From contig CAVORH010000005.1 of the NCBI GenBank assembly GCA_963698565.1, positions 1 to 64,000 on the forward strand: a stretch of DNA of 64,000 nt, written 5' to 3'. The first letter of the stretch is position 1, and each line of letters starts with the position of its first letter. Source of the stretch: Sva-07 sp963698565. GTDB lineage: Bacteria > Actinomycetota > Acidimicrobiia > Acidimicrobiales > Ilumatobacteraceae. A model generated the notes under the pieces. It was given only the letters and a program-made list of their open reading frames with translations, made no database searches and was not told the origin of the DNA. The position numbers and the translations under genes were made by a program. Positions 1-9,334 of the stretch are shown piece by piece.

Positions 1-104
1 CGACACCAAGGTTTCGCCGTTCTCGTGAACCAGTTGCGGGCCATGTGCGCAACGAGTTCACGAGTTCGCCGGCGGGGCTGCGAGGCGGCCGGTAACGACC
101 AGGT

Positions 105-2862
105 CTACCGATGGACGAGCGGGAGCGCTTCCCAGGGCGTGTCCCGGCCGCGGCGGAACAGCTCCTCGTATCGGTCGGCTCCCAACTCGCGCGTGACACG
201 TGCCTGAGATTCGGAGAGCCGCTGAAGATCGAACTTCAGGGGACTGACGGATCCGGCGGTGCCGCTCGCGTCGGCGTAGCCGGCCAGCACTGCCGACGTC
301 TCGAAATCGCCGCGGCGTTCGGCGACCATCGAGAAGAAGTGGGCGTCGAAGGTCCTGTCGAGAACGGTCGTCGCTGCGACAGGTGTGTCGGTGTACTCGG
401 CCACGGCCTCGTCGAGCCGGCCGAGATCGATCAGCAGCATGCCGAGTTCCCAGAACGTCCAACCCTTGCCGGCGATCCGGAAGGCGTGATGGGAGCGTCG
501 CACGAAGCGTTCCGCCTCGTCGAATCGATCCAACGCCCGGGCGGCATGAGCTGCAAAACCCGACAGACATCGCCTCTTCCCACTCGTCGACCGGCGTATG
601 GGATGCGACGAAATCCAGGATCTCGGTGTAGTCGCCCTCGATCATCCGGAAGCACGTCCGCACGACGTCGCCATGGATGTTCGCGTTCTCGGACTCGGCG
701 ATCGAGACCAGCTCGAGGACCTCCTGCTTCGACGACGCATCGTTCATGATCGATGCGGTGAGCATCCGGTTCTGGAGTGGTGCGTACCAGAGCCGGGATC
801 CGGCTGCTCGGAGTGCCAGGTGGGCTTCCCGGTACAGCTGATCGGCGCGTCCGACGTCGTCAGCAAGCATGACGGAGGCCAACGCATTCGACAGGAGGCC
901 GCGTGCTGCATCATCGGACACGACCAGCAGGCGTTCGGCGCGTGGGTGCAGCGCCTCGATCACGGCGTCGTCACCGAGGTTGCTTGCGTCGGTGAGTGCG
1001 AACGCCAACCCGCGCGGCACATTCGGCGAGTCGTCGTCGACCAGCCCGAGTGCACTGGCCAGCCACTTGACCGATTCCCGGTACATGACTCGGTTCCAGA
1101 AGTAGGCCCTGAGATCGGACCCGATCTGCAGCGCGACCTCGCCGCGGCCGAACTCGATCGCCCAGGTCATCGCCGCCCGATAGTTGCCGAGGTCGTCGGT
1201 GGCGAACTTCATGTACTCCGAGTCAGCGCTGTGCAACCGATCGTCGACCTCGACGGCTGCCGCTCGGAAGTACTCGGCGTGCCGCTCCCTCGCCTCGTCG
1301 GCCTCACCGGCTTCGACGAGCTTGTCGAGCGCATACTGCCGAACCGTCTCCAGGAGCCGATATCGAGGGCGAACCTCGGCATCGAACGTCACGATCGAGG
1401 CCTCGACGAGCCGACCCAGCAGGTCGAGCACCTCGAAACTCGGCAGCGTCTCGCCTGAGCACACCTCCTCGGCGGCCTCGAGCGTGAAGCCGTCGTAGAA
1501 CACAGCGAGACGTCGAAGCAACGCCTGCTCGTCGGGGCCGAGGAGATCGTACGACCAGTCCATCATCGCCTTGAGTGTTCGCTGCCGTTCGACTGCCGTG
1601 CGGCTGCCCCCGGTGAGCAGCCGGAACCGATCGCCCAGGTGCTGAGAGATCTGGTCGACGGAGAGCATCTTCAATCGGGCGGTCGCCAACTCGATGGCGA
1701 GGGGGATGCCGTCGAGTCGCACGCAGAGTTCGGCGACGGCGGCCAGGTTCGCCTCGGTCACCGAGAATCCCGGCTGGACCAGACGGGCCCGTTCGGCGAA
1801 CAGCTCCACGGCGTCGGCGTCATCGTCCACGCGGAGCGACGGCACCCGCCAGAGGACCTCGCCCGTCACGGCGAGCCCTTCGCGGCTCGTGGTCAGGATG
1901 TGCACGTCGGGGCACATCCGAAGCATTCGATCCACGAAGTCCGCGACATCGTCGATCAGGTGCTCGCAGTTGTCGATCACCAGCAGTGTGCTGCGGTTCG
2001 ACAGGAAGCGAACGAGCCGATCCTCCGCCGAGACCGTCGAATCAGGGGGCACGGACAACTCGTTCGACACGGTGTCGGCGAGCAGGCCGGCCTCGCCGAG
2101 TCCGGCCAACTCGACGAACCAGGCGCCGTGCTCGAACTCTCCGAGGAGCTCCGCTGCCACCTGCAGCGACAACCGTGTCTTGCCGACGCCGCCGATTCCG
2201 GTGAGCGTGACGAGCCGTGACTGTCGAACGAGATCGGTGACCTCCTTGATGTGCCCCGCCCTGCCGACGAACGTCGACAGCTGGATCGGCAGGTTGTGGG
2301 GCGCTCGTTCGAGCGTTCTCAACGGACGGTCGTCCTCGGCGCCGGGGCAGACCATGCGGTGGATGCGGATCGGCTCGCCGAGATCCTTGAGCCGATGCTC
2401 GCCCTGGTCGACGAGCACCGCGCCATCGGGGAGCTGGTCCCCGACGAGCTGGCGCGCCGTGTCGGAGACGACGACCTGCCCTCCGTTGCCGGCGTCCATG
2501 ACGCGGGCGCTCCGAGTGATCGTCGAACCGAAGTAGTCGCCGTTGACCGGCTCTGCCTCACCGGAGTTGACTCCGATCCGAACCGTGAGCGCCGGACCGC
2601 CCCAGGGTTCGGACGCGAGTGCCGCTGACACGGTCGCCGCGGCTGCCAATCCTGCCGACCCGGAGTCGAATGCTGCGGCGAAACCGTCGCCGGTGTGCTT
2701 GAAGACCTGCCCGCCGGCGCCGGCGACATGGTCGCGGAACAACTCGTCGTGACGGGCCAACGAGCGACGCATCCCCGACGGGTCCGACTCCCAGAGCCTC
2801 GTGCTGCCCTCGATGTCGGAGAACAAGAACGTCACGACACCGCTGGGCAGACCCATCCGCAC
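105..2862 (-). CDS. Nucleotidyl cyclase domain fused to STAND-type ATPase (frameshifted)
   Basis: Signalling or regulatory protein of about 918 residues. Residues 8-170 are a class III nucleotidyl cyclase domain with both metal aspartates (D16 in FSDIEGST, D59 in HTGDG). The transition-state arginine R120 is kept, but the usual asparagine four residues before it is T116. A P-loop, GIGGVGKTR, lies at 222-230, followed by an LLVIDNCE Walker B-like stretch and TPR-like helices. There is no C-terminal DNA-binding domain, unlike many AfsR/LuxR relatives. The reading frame breaks at the AAAA run at 555-558. Removing one base joins the N-terminal part to an open frame ending at 105 (LVHR), whereas the unshifted tail is Arg-rich nonsense. 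Family assignment is firm. The true ligand and whether it makes cAMP are unknown. Confidence 0.85.
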
Positions 2863-3054
2863 ACGTTAACGCTCCGCCTTCGGGGCCAACCGACCCACTG
2901 TGCGTTCATCCGGCCGCGGGAAGGGTTCTGACCCGAAGTACAGGAGAAGCGTTGAAGGGCTGGTCTTCACTCGGCGCTCGGCGCATCCTGCGTGGGGCGC
3001 GCCCATCGGCCAGGATGGGGTCCGATCCCGAGAGACCGACGAGGAGCCGTTGCG

Positions 3055-3396
3055 ATGACGAAGTACCTGATCTCGTTCCCCAGTGCCGCCATGGTCGTTC
3101 CCGACGAGGATCTGCCCGCGGTCGCGGATGCGGCGCATGCCGTCGTGCAAGAGGCGAAGGACGCGGGCGTCTGGGTGTTCGCGGGCGGGATCGACGAGCG
3201 CATCGCGCCCGTCCTGGTCGACGGCGACGGGACCGTCACCGAGGGCACGTACCCGCAGACGAGGGAGATCGAAGGTGGCTACACCGTGCTCGAGCTGCCC
3301 TCCCGCGAGTCGGCACTCGAATGGGCAGCGAAGCTTGCCGTCGCGTGCCGATGCGCGCAGGAGGTGCGAGCGTTCCAGTACGACCCAGCGAGCTGA
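3055..3396 (+). CDS. YCII-related small protein
   Basis: A 113-residue protein of the YCII/DUF1330-like ferredoxin-fold family, beginning MTKYLISFPSAAM. These proteins are often partners of ECF sigma factors in actinobacteria, but no sigma gene adjoins it here. The ATG at 3055 is chosen because GAGGAG lies nine bases upstream and the family usually starts at MTKYL-type sequence; the frame is open further upstream but without family similarity. Its biochemical role is not known. It is convergent with the remnant at 3457-3654. Confidence 0.75.
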   Translation: MTKYLISFPSAAMVVPDEDLPAVADAAHAVVQEAKDAGVWVFAGGIDERIAPVLVDGDGTVTEGTYPQTREIEGGYTVLELPSRESALEWAAKLAVACRCAQEVRAFQYDPAS

Positions 3397-3456
3397 CGCT
3401 CACCCTGCTGCTCGACGACGTGCGCAACGGCGACATCACCGAGAAGGGTGTGGGGG

Positions 3457-3654
3457 TCAGGCCACCCAGACCTGCGGGGGGCTGAGCCCTCCGGCTGCCT
3501 GCATCTGTGCTCCACGCTCGGGGTCGCTCATCATCGGTTCGACGATCGAGGGGTCGGCCTCGATGACCATCCAGATCGAGTTGGGGTTGTCGGCGTCGCG
3601 GAGTACTGCGACATCGATGGCCCCCGCTGCTTCGCGGCCCGGCTTGTCGGCGTC
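3457..3654 (-). pseudogene. C-terminal remnant of an ABM/cyclase-like small protein
   Basis: About 65 codons directly after the stop of the DUF6629 gene, in the same frame, read RDADNPNSIWMVIEADPS and end GLSPPQVWVA. This resembles the second half of small antibiotic-biosynthesis-monooxygenase-like proteins (typically about 95 residues, with an R-x-ADDPN-x-V motif). No ATG, GTG or TTG precedes the conserved core, so the first half is missing. The neighbouring membrane-protein gene sits where the N-terminal half should be. I read it as a beheaded gene, probably not translated alone. A read-through product of the upstream stop is an unlikely alternative. Confidence 0.55.
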
Positions 3655-4323
3655 TCAGGCCACGCGTCCGCGCAACGCCACTTCGCGGTCGGACCGTTCC
3701 AGACGCAGGTGCACGGCGAACGCCGCACTCGCCACCGCGGCCCACGCACACCACAACGATGCGAGCCCCTCGGCGGCGATCACCGCGATCGCCGCCGCGG
3801 CGACCAGATTGACCAGACCGAACACGGCCAAGCGCTCGTTCCCCGAGAACAACAGCGGTCCGCAGGTGGCGGCGATGTACGCCGCGACCACCCAGAGGGC
3901 AGCAGGGATCCCGGTGCCGTAGCTCACGTGCCAGTCGGCGAGTGTCGCCGTGACCGGTCCCGTCACCATCGCCGCGAACAGCACTGCGGAGACGCCGACC
4001 CCGAGGGCGACGAAGGCGCCGATGATCCGTCGGCGGCGGCCGGGCGGCTCGGCCACGAGCACGGCCGCCGGCACGTAGACCGGGAGCAGGACGAACGCGA
4101 TGAGCAGGTAGATCCAGGTCGCGACGGAGCCGATCGCGGCGCTGACGTGGTCTTGCAGCCCCCACCACACGACGGCCTCGTCGAGTTGGTGCACGGCGAA
4201 GACCAACGGGAGCGCGGCGAGCGGCAGGTACCGGCGCTGGCCGTCGACGTGGCGGAGGACGTCGATGCCGATCGCAGCGATCACGACGCCACCGACCAGG
4301 TCGGCCTGAGGAGAGAAGCACAT
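3655..4323 (-). CDS. DUF6629 family membrane protein
   Basis: A 222-residue integral membrane protein with about seven hydrophobic segments. The N-terminus MCFSPQADLVGG is characteristic of the DUF6629 family (members begin MCFS). Conserved features include a buried HQLDEAVVWW segment near residue 65. Function unknown. The stop is followed in the same frame by the small-protein remnant, suggesting a past rearrangement at this junction. Confidence 0.8.
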   Translation of the reverse strand: MCFSPQADLVGGVVIAAIGIDVLRHVDGQRRYLPLAALPLVFAVHQLDEAVVWWGLQDHVSAAIGSVATWIYLLIAFVLLPVYVPAAVLVAEPPGRRRRIIGAFVALGVGVSAVLFAAMVTGPVTATLADWHVSYGTGIPAALWVVAAYIAATCGPLLFSGNERLAVFGLVNLVAAAAIAVIAAEGLASLWCAWAAVASAAFAVHLRLERSDREVALRGRVA

Positions 4324-4399
4324 CGGCTGCGTCGACCAGTGGGTGGAGACCGGCCCTCAGACCGGTCGGCCGCAGCGCGGTCGCCGGTCGCCGACACGG

Positions 4400-4416
4400 G
4401 TGCAGGCAGCCTGCAC
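4400..4416. promoter_or_regulatory. Perfect 8-bp inverted repeat upstream of hsp20
   Basis: GTGCAGGC, one base, then GCCTGCAC. Flanking bases CCGAC/GTCGG and GACAC/GTGTC extend the dyad partly. It lies in the 355-base gap between divergent genes at 4323 (minus) and 4679 (plus), so it could be an operator for either. No HAIR or CIRCE heat-shock element is visible, and I see no other gene in this gap. Confidence 0.35.
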
Positions 4417-4678
4417 GTCCGTCGGTGTCATGGCCGAGCCTCGCGATCTCCGTTGGGGCACGTCGGAACCGTGTGCCGGGTTCGAGTGTCCACCGCCGGA
4501 GGCGAGCACTCCAGGGCCGAACGACCACTTGCGACGTCGCGGTGAAACAGCGGACCTCGGGCCCTGTCGGTTCCACCGTGGTCGTGCGCGCGATCCGACT
4601 GCGGGATGCACCGCGCGTCCCGCCGTGAACGACGAGTCGCGCCGATTCCCGGCGCGACGCAACGAGAAAGGAGTGGTC

Positions 4679-5188
4679 ATGAGCAAGACGAGCAAGAAGC
4701 AGTCGACAGAGGTCGACGTTGCCGAGCGGACCCCTTCGACCCGGTCACGCCCGTTCGGTCAGATCGGACTGGACGAGTGGTTCGATCGCTGGCCGGAGCT
4801 GTTCGCACGGCGCTGGCCGGAGTCGTTCCGTGGCTTCCCGATGATGGACGATGCGTTCCGTCTCGAGGAGTTCACCGAGGACGACGGCACCTTCGTGCTG
4901 CGTGCCGAACTCCCGGGAATCGACCCGGACGACGGTCTCGAGATCACCGTCGAAGACGGTCGTCTCCGGATCGCGGCCCGACGCGAGGAGCGTTCCGAGA
5001 ACAAGGAGAACGGAACCTATCGGAGCGAGTTCCGGTACGGATCGTTCGATCGCACCGTCCGGCTGCCGGATGGAGCGGACGAGGACGGGATCACCGCGAC
5101 GTTCGAGCAGGGGATCCTGGAGGTCCGGGTCCCGCACAACGGCGAGCTGCCCCCGCCCAAGAAGATCTCGATCGAGGCCAAGCGCTGA
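4679..5188 (+). CDS. Small heat shock protein, Hsp20/alpha-crystallin family
   Basis: A 169-residue ATP-independent holdase chaperone expected to bind unfolding proteins in the cytoplasm. The alpha-crystallin domain covers about residues 60-160, with the typical LRAELPGIDPDD strand, and ends GILEVRVPHN, matching the G-x-L-x-V/I-x-V/I-P signature. The N-terminal arm is about 60 residues and includes a WFDRWPELF aromatic patch. The start is set by a strong AAAGGAG seven bases before ATG 4679. It is followed 103 bases later by the HdeD-like gene on the same strand, so the two may be stress-regulated together. Confidence 0.92.
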   Translation: MSKTSKKQSTEVDVAERTPSTRSRPFGQIGLDEWFDRWPELFARRWPESFRGFPMMDDAFRLEEFTEDDGTFVLRAELPGIDPDDGLEITVEDGRLRIAARREERSENKENGTYRSEFRYGSFDRTVRLPDGADEDGITATFEQGILEVRVPHNGELPPPKKISIEAKR

Positions 5189-5291
5189 CCCGAGCGGACG
5201 TCACCACGTCGAGTCCGACGCGGTGACGTCCGCGCCCGCGCGCGGTGCATCGGATAGCTTTCGGCACCGACACGACGAGGGGGTCTCGAAC

Positions 5292-5852
5292 ATGAGCGAC
5301 ACGATGAATTCCGGCACCGGGCTGGAGGGGCTGCAGTTGGCCCGCGAATGGCCGGCGGTGTTCCTGATGGGTCTGATCACGATCGGTCTCGGCATCGTCG
5401 TGATCTCGTGGCCGCAGGAGACCTTGACGGTGATCTCGGTGTTGATCGGCCTGCAGATCCTGATCTACGGCGTCTACCGCCTGATCACGGCGTTCGCCCA
5501 CGACACGGTCTCGCCGGGCTGGACCGGCTTCGTCGGGGTGTTCGGGATCATCGTCGGCATCGTCGTGCTCCGTCACCCCTTCCAGACGGTGGCCGTGCTC
5601 GCCGTGCTGCTCGGCGTGGTGTGGATCATCGGTGGCATCATCGAGTTCATCGGTTCGATCGCCGACGGCAGCTCCGACCACCGCTGGCTCGGGGTGTTCG
5701 GAGGATTGCTCTCGATCGCCGCCGGCATCGTCGTGGTGGCCTGGCCGGCGCCGACCGTGACGGTCGTCGCCTGGATCGCCGGGCTCTACCTGATCGTGTT
5801 CGGGCTGTTCCTCTGCGTGTCGGCCTTCCAGCTGCGCAGCCTCTCGAAGTAG
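5292..5852 (+). CDS. HdeD-like (DUF308) membrane protein
   Basis: A 186-residue membrane protein with six hydrophobic helices arranged as three repeated pairs, the DUF308/HdeD pattern (GLGIVVISWP, GIIVGIVVLRHP, LSIAAGIVVVAWP). HdeD proteins are linked to acid or other stress resistance in enteric bacteria; the actinobacterial role is unproven. Position downstream of hsp20 fits a stress role. Start ATG 5292 follows an ACGAGGGG sequence. Confidence 0.85.
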   Translation: MSDTMNSGTGLEGLQLAREWPAVFLMGLITIGLGIVVISWPQETLTVISVLIGLQILIYGVYRLITAFAHDTVSPGWTGFVGVFGIIVGIVVLRHPFQTVAVLAVLLGVVWIIGGIIEFIGSIADGSSDHRWLGVFGGLLSIAAGIVVVAWPAPTVTVVAWIAGLYLIVFGLFLCVSAFQLRSLSK

Positions 5853-5863
5853 GACACGCCTCG

Positions 5864-6926
5864 TCAACGGCGCAGCAGGATGCTCGCGACGGCGCGTTCG
5901 GCGGCCGCGAGTGCGCCCTCGATGTGGCCGGGTGAGTCCGGAGCCGTCTCGGTCGAGCACCAGTGCAGGCGGCCGTCCCACACCGGTTCGGCGTACACCT
6001 GGTGGCCGTAGGTCCGGTAGTCGTCCAGGCGGGCGACGTCGGTCGGCGACGTCCACCGCTCGGTCCGCCAGTCCTGGATGGTCACCTTCGTCGGAGCCGC
6101 GGCATCGGGACCGAAGATCGCGACCAGCTGGGCCACCACCTCCTCGGCGGTCACCGTGGCCGTCCCGGACCCGTCGGGGACGAAACCGAAGAGTGCGGGC
6201 GGCGTACCGTCGGGACCGCTCATGTCGTGCAGCTCCCGGATCGGTCCGGCGTGGCTGATCGCCGATCCGGCGAGCCCGCGTTCACGCCAGAATCGGGAGG
6301 GGTAGCGGACGACCACCTTGGTGATCGCACCCATCCACACCGGCGTGGCGGCCGCAACACGGGCGAGTCGGTCCGGCAGACCCGGTGCGAACCGGATCGA
6401 GGCGACCGCCAGCGCAGGTGGGACCGCGACGACGACGTGGGCAGCACCGACGGTCTGCTCGGTGGTGCGAACGGTCACATCGTCTCCGGCCGTCGTGACC
6501 GCCGACACCGGCGTGTCGAGGCTGACCGTGCCGGGGCGCAGCTCCCCGGCGACGGCGCGCGGCGAGTGAGTCGGCTCCTGCGCTGAAGCGGAAGCTCGGG
6601 GTGTCGATCGGGTTCCCGTCGAGACGCTGGACGCCCGCCGGGACCTGGTACATCGCGTCGCCGGTGGGAGTCTCGGCGAAATGCTCGACATCGAGCTCGG
6701 CGACCAGCTGCCGCACGCGGCGCTCCTGCGGCCAGAACCACGTGGCCCCGAGATCGAGCGGATGTTCGCCACCGGGTGCCGAGGACAACAGCCGTCCTCC
6801 GACGCGATCGTGTGCCTCGAGGACGCGGACGTCGAGGCCGTTGCGTTCGAGTTCGCGTGCTGCGTGCAGCCCGCTGATGCCGGCCCCGACGATCGCGACA
6901 TCGCAGGTCGTCGAGACCGAGCTCAC
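5864..6926 (-). CDS. FAD-dependent amine oxidase (frameshifted)
   Basis: Flavin amine oxidase/monoamine-oxidase-type protein of about 353 residues. The N-terminal Rossmann motif is GAGISGLHAARE, followed by RVGGRLLSS, the second FAD motif. The C-terminal end (GHIEGALAAAERA) matches the family's last FAD-contacting helix. The frame breaks within the GC-rich stretch at about 6555-6564; dropping one base joins both parts cleanly. GTG 6926 is preferred because it overlaps the stop of the upstream lipoprotein gene (GTGA), implying translational coupling; a TTG lies one codon earlier. The substrate amine is unknown. Confidence 0.82.
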
Positions 6927-7798
6927 CAATCGACTTCGGGGGTCGGCGGGAACAGGGCGTCTCGCTCGGCCGCCAAGCGGTCGCAGTCCCAGTCGGCGTC
7001 GACCCGCTTCAGGATGATGGGGCTCTTGGCGAGGTCGGGATACTGCACCCAGTTCGCATCGGACGACGCGAAGATCGGATCGCTCGCTCCGATCACCAAC
7101 TGCTCGGAGTCGTCGGTGACCGTCCCGATCAGCACGTCCGGTTCGGTCAGGAAGGCCTCGTAGGCGAAGATCTCGCGGCGCGCGATGTACAGCTCGCCGG
7201 CGAGGTCGTCGGTGACCCGGATCGTGACCGTGAGTCCCGGTTTCCCATCACCGTCGTCGTCGACGATGCGGGGGTCGGCCGGATCGGTCGGCAGCGACTC
7301 GTTGGCGGGATCCTCGAGCCGGATGCCGACAGGGGTCGGTGTCGCCGCCCGTCGGACTCGCAGGACGCCGTCGACCTCGTCGACCTCGACCGGTGTGCTC
7401 GGCGGCCGGATCGCCTGCGTGGCTGCATCGGACAGCGACGTCTCGATCGGCTGATCGGTGCGCTGCTCGGAGAAGCAGAACGACGCCTGGTCGACGATCC
7501 GACCGTCGACCTCGGTGAAGTCGTTGAACCCGTAGCTGATGATCAGGGTCTTGAGCAGCCCGTCCTCGTAGGCCACCACGTCGTAGTGGGCCCAGCGTCC
7601 CACCAGCTCCTCGCCGAGCAATCCGGGTTCGGTCGTCGGCGGGACCGTCGACGCCGGAGTGGGCAGGGTGGACGGAGCGGTGGTCACCTCGGGCGGTGCG
7701 AGCGTCGCGACCGTGTCCGATCCCTCGGTCGAGTCTGCCGCATCGGACCCGCAGGCGGCGAGCAGCGCGAGGAGCGGGATGGCGAGCAGTGTGCGCAC
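6923..7798 (-). CDS. Putative lipoprotein
   Basis: A 291-residue exported protein. The signal peptide ends in the lipobox LLAACG, so Cys16 would be lipidated. A Thr/Pro-rich linker runs from about residue 28 to 60. The folded part has no domain I recognise; one Asp-rich loop, VDDDGDGKPG, could bind calcium. Start is GTG 7798. Translationally coupled to the downstream amine oxidase through a GTGA overlap, so the two may act on the same process. Confidence 0.7.
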   Translation of the reverse strand: MRTLLAIPLLALLAACGSDAADSTEGSDTVATLAPPEVTTAPSTLPTPASTVPPTTEPGLLGEELVGRWAHYDVVAYEDGLLKTLIISYGFNDFTEVDGRIVDQASFCFSEQRTDQPIETSLSDAATQAIRPPSTPVEVDEVDGVLRVRRAATPTPVGIRLEDPANESLPTDPADPRIVDDDGDGKPGLTVTIRVTDDLAGELYIARREIFAYEAFLTEPDVLIGTVTDDSEQLVIGASDPIFASSDANWVQYPDLAKSPIILKRVDADWDCDRLAAERDALFPPTPEVDW

Positions 7799-7819
7799 CG
7801 GCTCGAAGCTACCGGGGGC

Positions 7820-8431
7820 TCAGCGTTCGAGTGCCGCAGCCAGCTGTTCGAACGCGCGATCCGGCATCGAGGTGTAGAGCAGCTCGGCGCCGGCGAATCG
7901 CCGCGCCTCGTCGGCGAGCGCCGTGACGTGGACGTGATTGGCGAGGATCACGACGGTCGACGTTCCCGGCTCGACGGCCTCACGGAACCAGGCGACCCAG
8001 TCGTCGGGAATGCCGAGGTCGACGATCTTCGCAGTGACCGCGCCGGTGGCGGCCCCGATCCCCAGTCCGGCGACCCAGCCCACCGGTCCGCCGACGAGGA
8101 GCCCGAGCAGGCCGGTCCACATCGCGCCGGTGAGCGCAGCCCGACCCGGCGTGGGATCCATCGTCTCGACCACCTTGACGGATCCGTTGGCGTCCTTGGT
8201 GACGACGACCGCGTCCTTCAGTTCGAGCGCCCCGCTGTCGCGGAGGCCACCCATCGCGAGGAGGAACTGCTGCGCCATCACCAGCCGGTCGAACGACACG
8301 CCGATGATCACCGGGGCCCCCGGATCGGAGACCACTCGAGCTTCGGGCTCGATGCCCGCCCGCAGCGAGGGATCCGGTGGTTCGAACGCCGGACGGGAGT
8401 CGCCACCCGTCTGATCGTCGTGCGTCGTCAT
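7820..8431 (-). CDS. DUF1269-like protein with glycine-rich membrane segment
   Basis: A 203-residue protein resembling DUF1269 proteins: an alpha/beta part with LKDAVVVTKDANGSVKV, then a Gly-rich hydrophobic hairpin (WTGLLGLLVGGPVGWVAG...) and a C-terminal alpha/beta part. It shares the D-x-VV-x-K-D-x-x-G pattern with the two DUF6325 genes in this window. Function unknown, often considered stress related. It lies 21 bases upstream of the lipoprotein start and could be first gene of that operon. Confidence 0.7.
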   Translation of the reverse strand: MTTHDDQTGGDSRPAFEPPDPSLRAGIEPEARVVSDPGAPVIIGVSFDRLVMAQQFLLAMGGLRDSGALELKDAVVVTKDANGSVKVVETMDPTPGRAALTGAMWTGLLGLLVGGPVGWVAGLGIGAATGAVTAKIVDLGIPDDWVAWFREAVEPGTSTVVILANHVHVTALADEARRFAGAELLYTSMPDRAFEQLAAALER

Positions 8432-8490
8432 GCCCCCAGTGTGCCAGCAGGGGTGCCCCGGGGTGGGTCCTGCCGCGTAGGTTCTCGGTC

Positions 8491-9327
8491 ATGGCATCGC
8501 CGGTGTACTGCGAGACGACCTTCCACTATCACGACGGCGCGACGAGCGTCGCCGTACCGTCGACGGTCCTCGACGGCCGCAGCGGTGCCCCGGCCGACTT
8601 CGAGCGTTGCGGGTTCGCCCTGGTCGACCATCGCTCCGCGGTCACCGACTGGAACGACCGTCGCGAGCTCGACCGCGTCTACCGTCCGGAGCTGGAGCGC
8701 TTCGCCATCGACTTCACGGGGTGCGACACCGCCGTGTCGTTTCCGCTGATCGCCCGCAGCATGGAGGCGGCCCGAGCCGAGCCCGACCACGCCCCGATCG
8801 AGTTCGTCCACTCCGACTTCACCGACGACTACGGCCCGATGGTCACCGAACCCGGGCGACCGTACCGGTCGTTCCTCGATCCGCTGTTGGCCGACCACGG
8901 TCTCGTCCACGACGACGTCGCCCGGGCGTCGCGCCTGATGGTGCTGCAGTGGTGGCGCAACGTCGGGCCGGTCGACGCCGATGTCCCGCTCGCGGTGTGC
9001 GACGCCGAGAGTGTCCCGTCCAGCCGGCTGCTACGCCAGATGCTGCCGTACTACGCGGGGTTGCGGCTCGACTTCGAGATCTTCGCCGTGCGGCCGCCGG
9101 CGTCGTCCGACCGATGGTTCACCTTCCCCCGGATGACGGCGGACGAGGTGCTGGTCCTGCGGACCTACGACAGCAAGCTCGCCGACGAGGGGCGAGCGTT
9201 CTGGACTCCGCACTCGGCGTTCCGCGACCCCCACGTTCCCGACGATCTCGGCGCATCGGCGCTCCAGCATCGAGGCCCGGGCGCTCTGTCTCTGGCGTTG
9301 ATCCAGGGTCTACGATCCGGCGTGTGA
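8491..9327 (+). CDS. CmcJ/NvfI-family oxidoreductase
   Basis: A 278-residue protein resembling the CmcJ/NvfI/AsaB family, best known from cephamycin biosynthesis in streptomycetes and from fungal secondary metabolism. Family-like features are LVDHRSAVTDWND near residue 45, VHSDFTDDYG near 110 in the place of the usual metal-binding His region, the QWWRNVGP motif near 152, and the late RTYDSKLAD segment. Family members are thought to be Fe(II)/2-oxoglutarate-like or related oxygenases. No biosynthetic cluster surrounds it. ATG 8491 is where family similarity begins; the frame is open upstream. Confidence 0.65.
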   Translation: MASPVYCETTFHYHDGATSVAVPSTVLDGRSGAPADFERCGFALVDHRSAVTDWNDRRELDRVYRPELERFAIDFTGCDTAVSFPLIARSMEAARAEPDHAPIEFVHSDFTDDYGPMVTEPGRPYRSFLDPLLADHGLVHDDVARASRLMVLQWWRNVGPVDADVPLAVCDAESVPSSRLLRQMLPYYAGLRLDFEIFAVRPPASSDRWFTFPRMTADEVLVLRTYDSKLADEGRAFWTPHSAFRDPHVPDDLGASALQHRGPGALSLALIQGLRSGV

Positions 9328-9334
9328 TGTTCAC

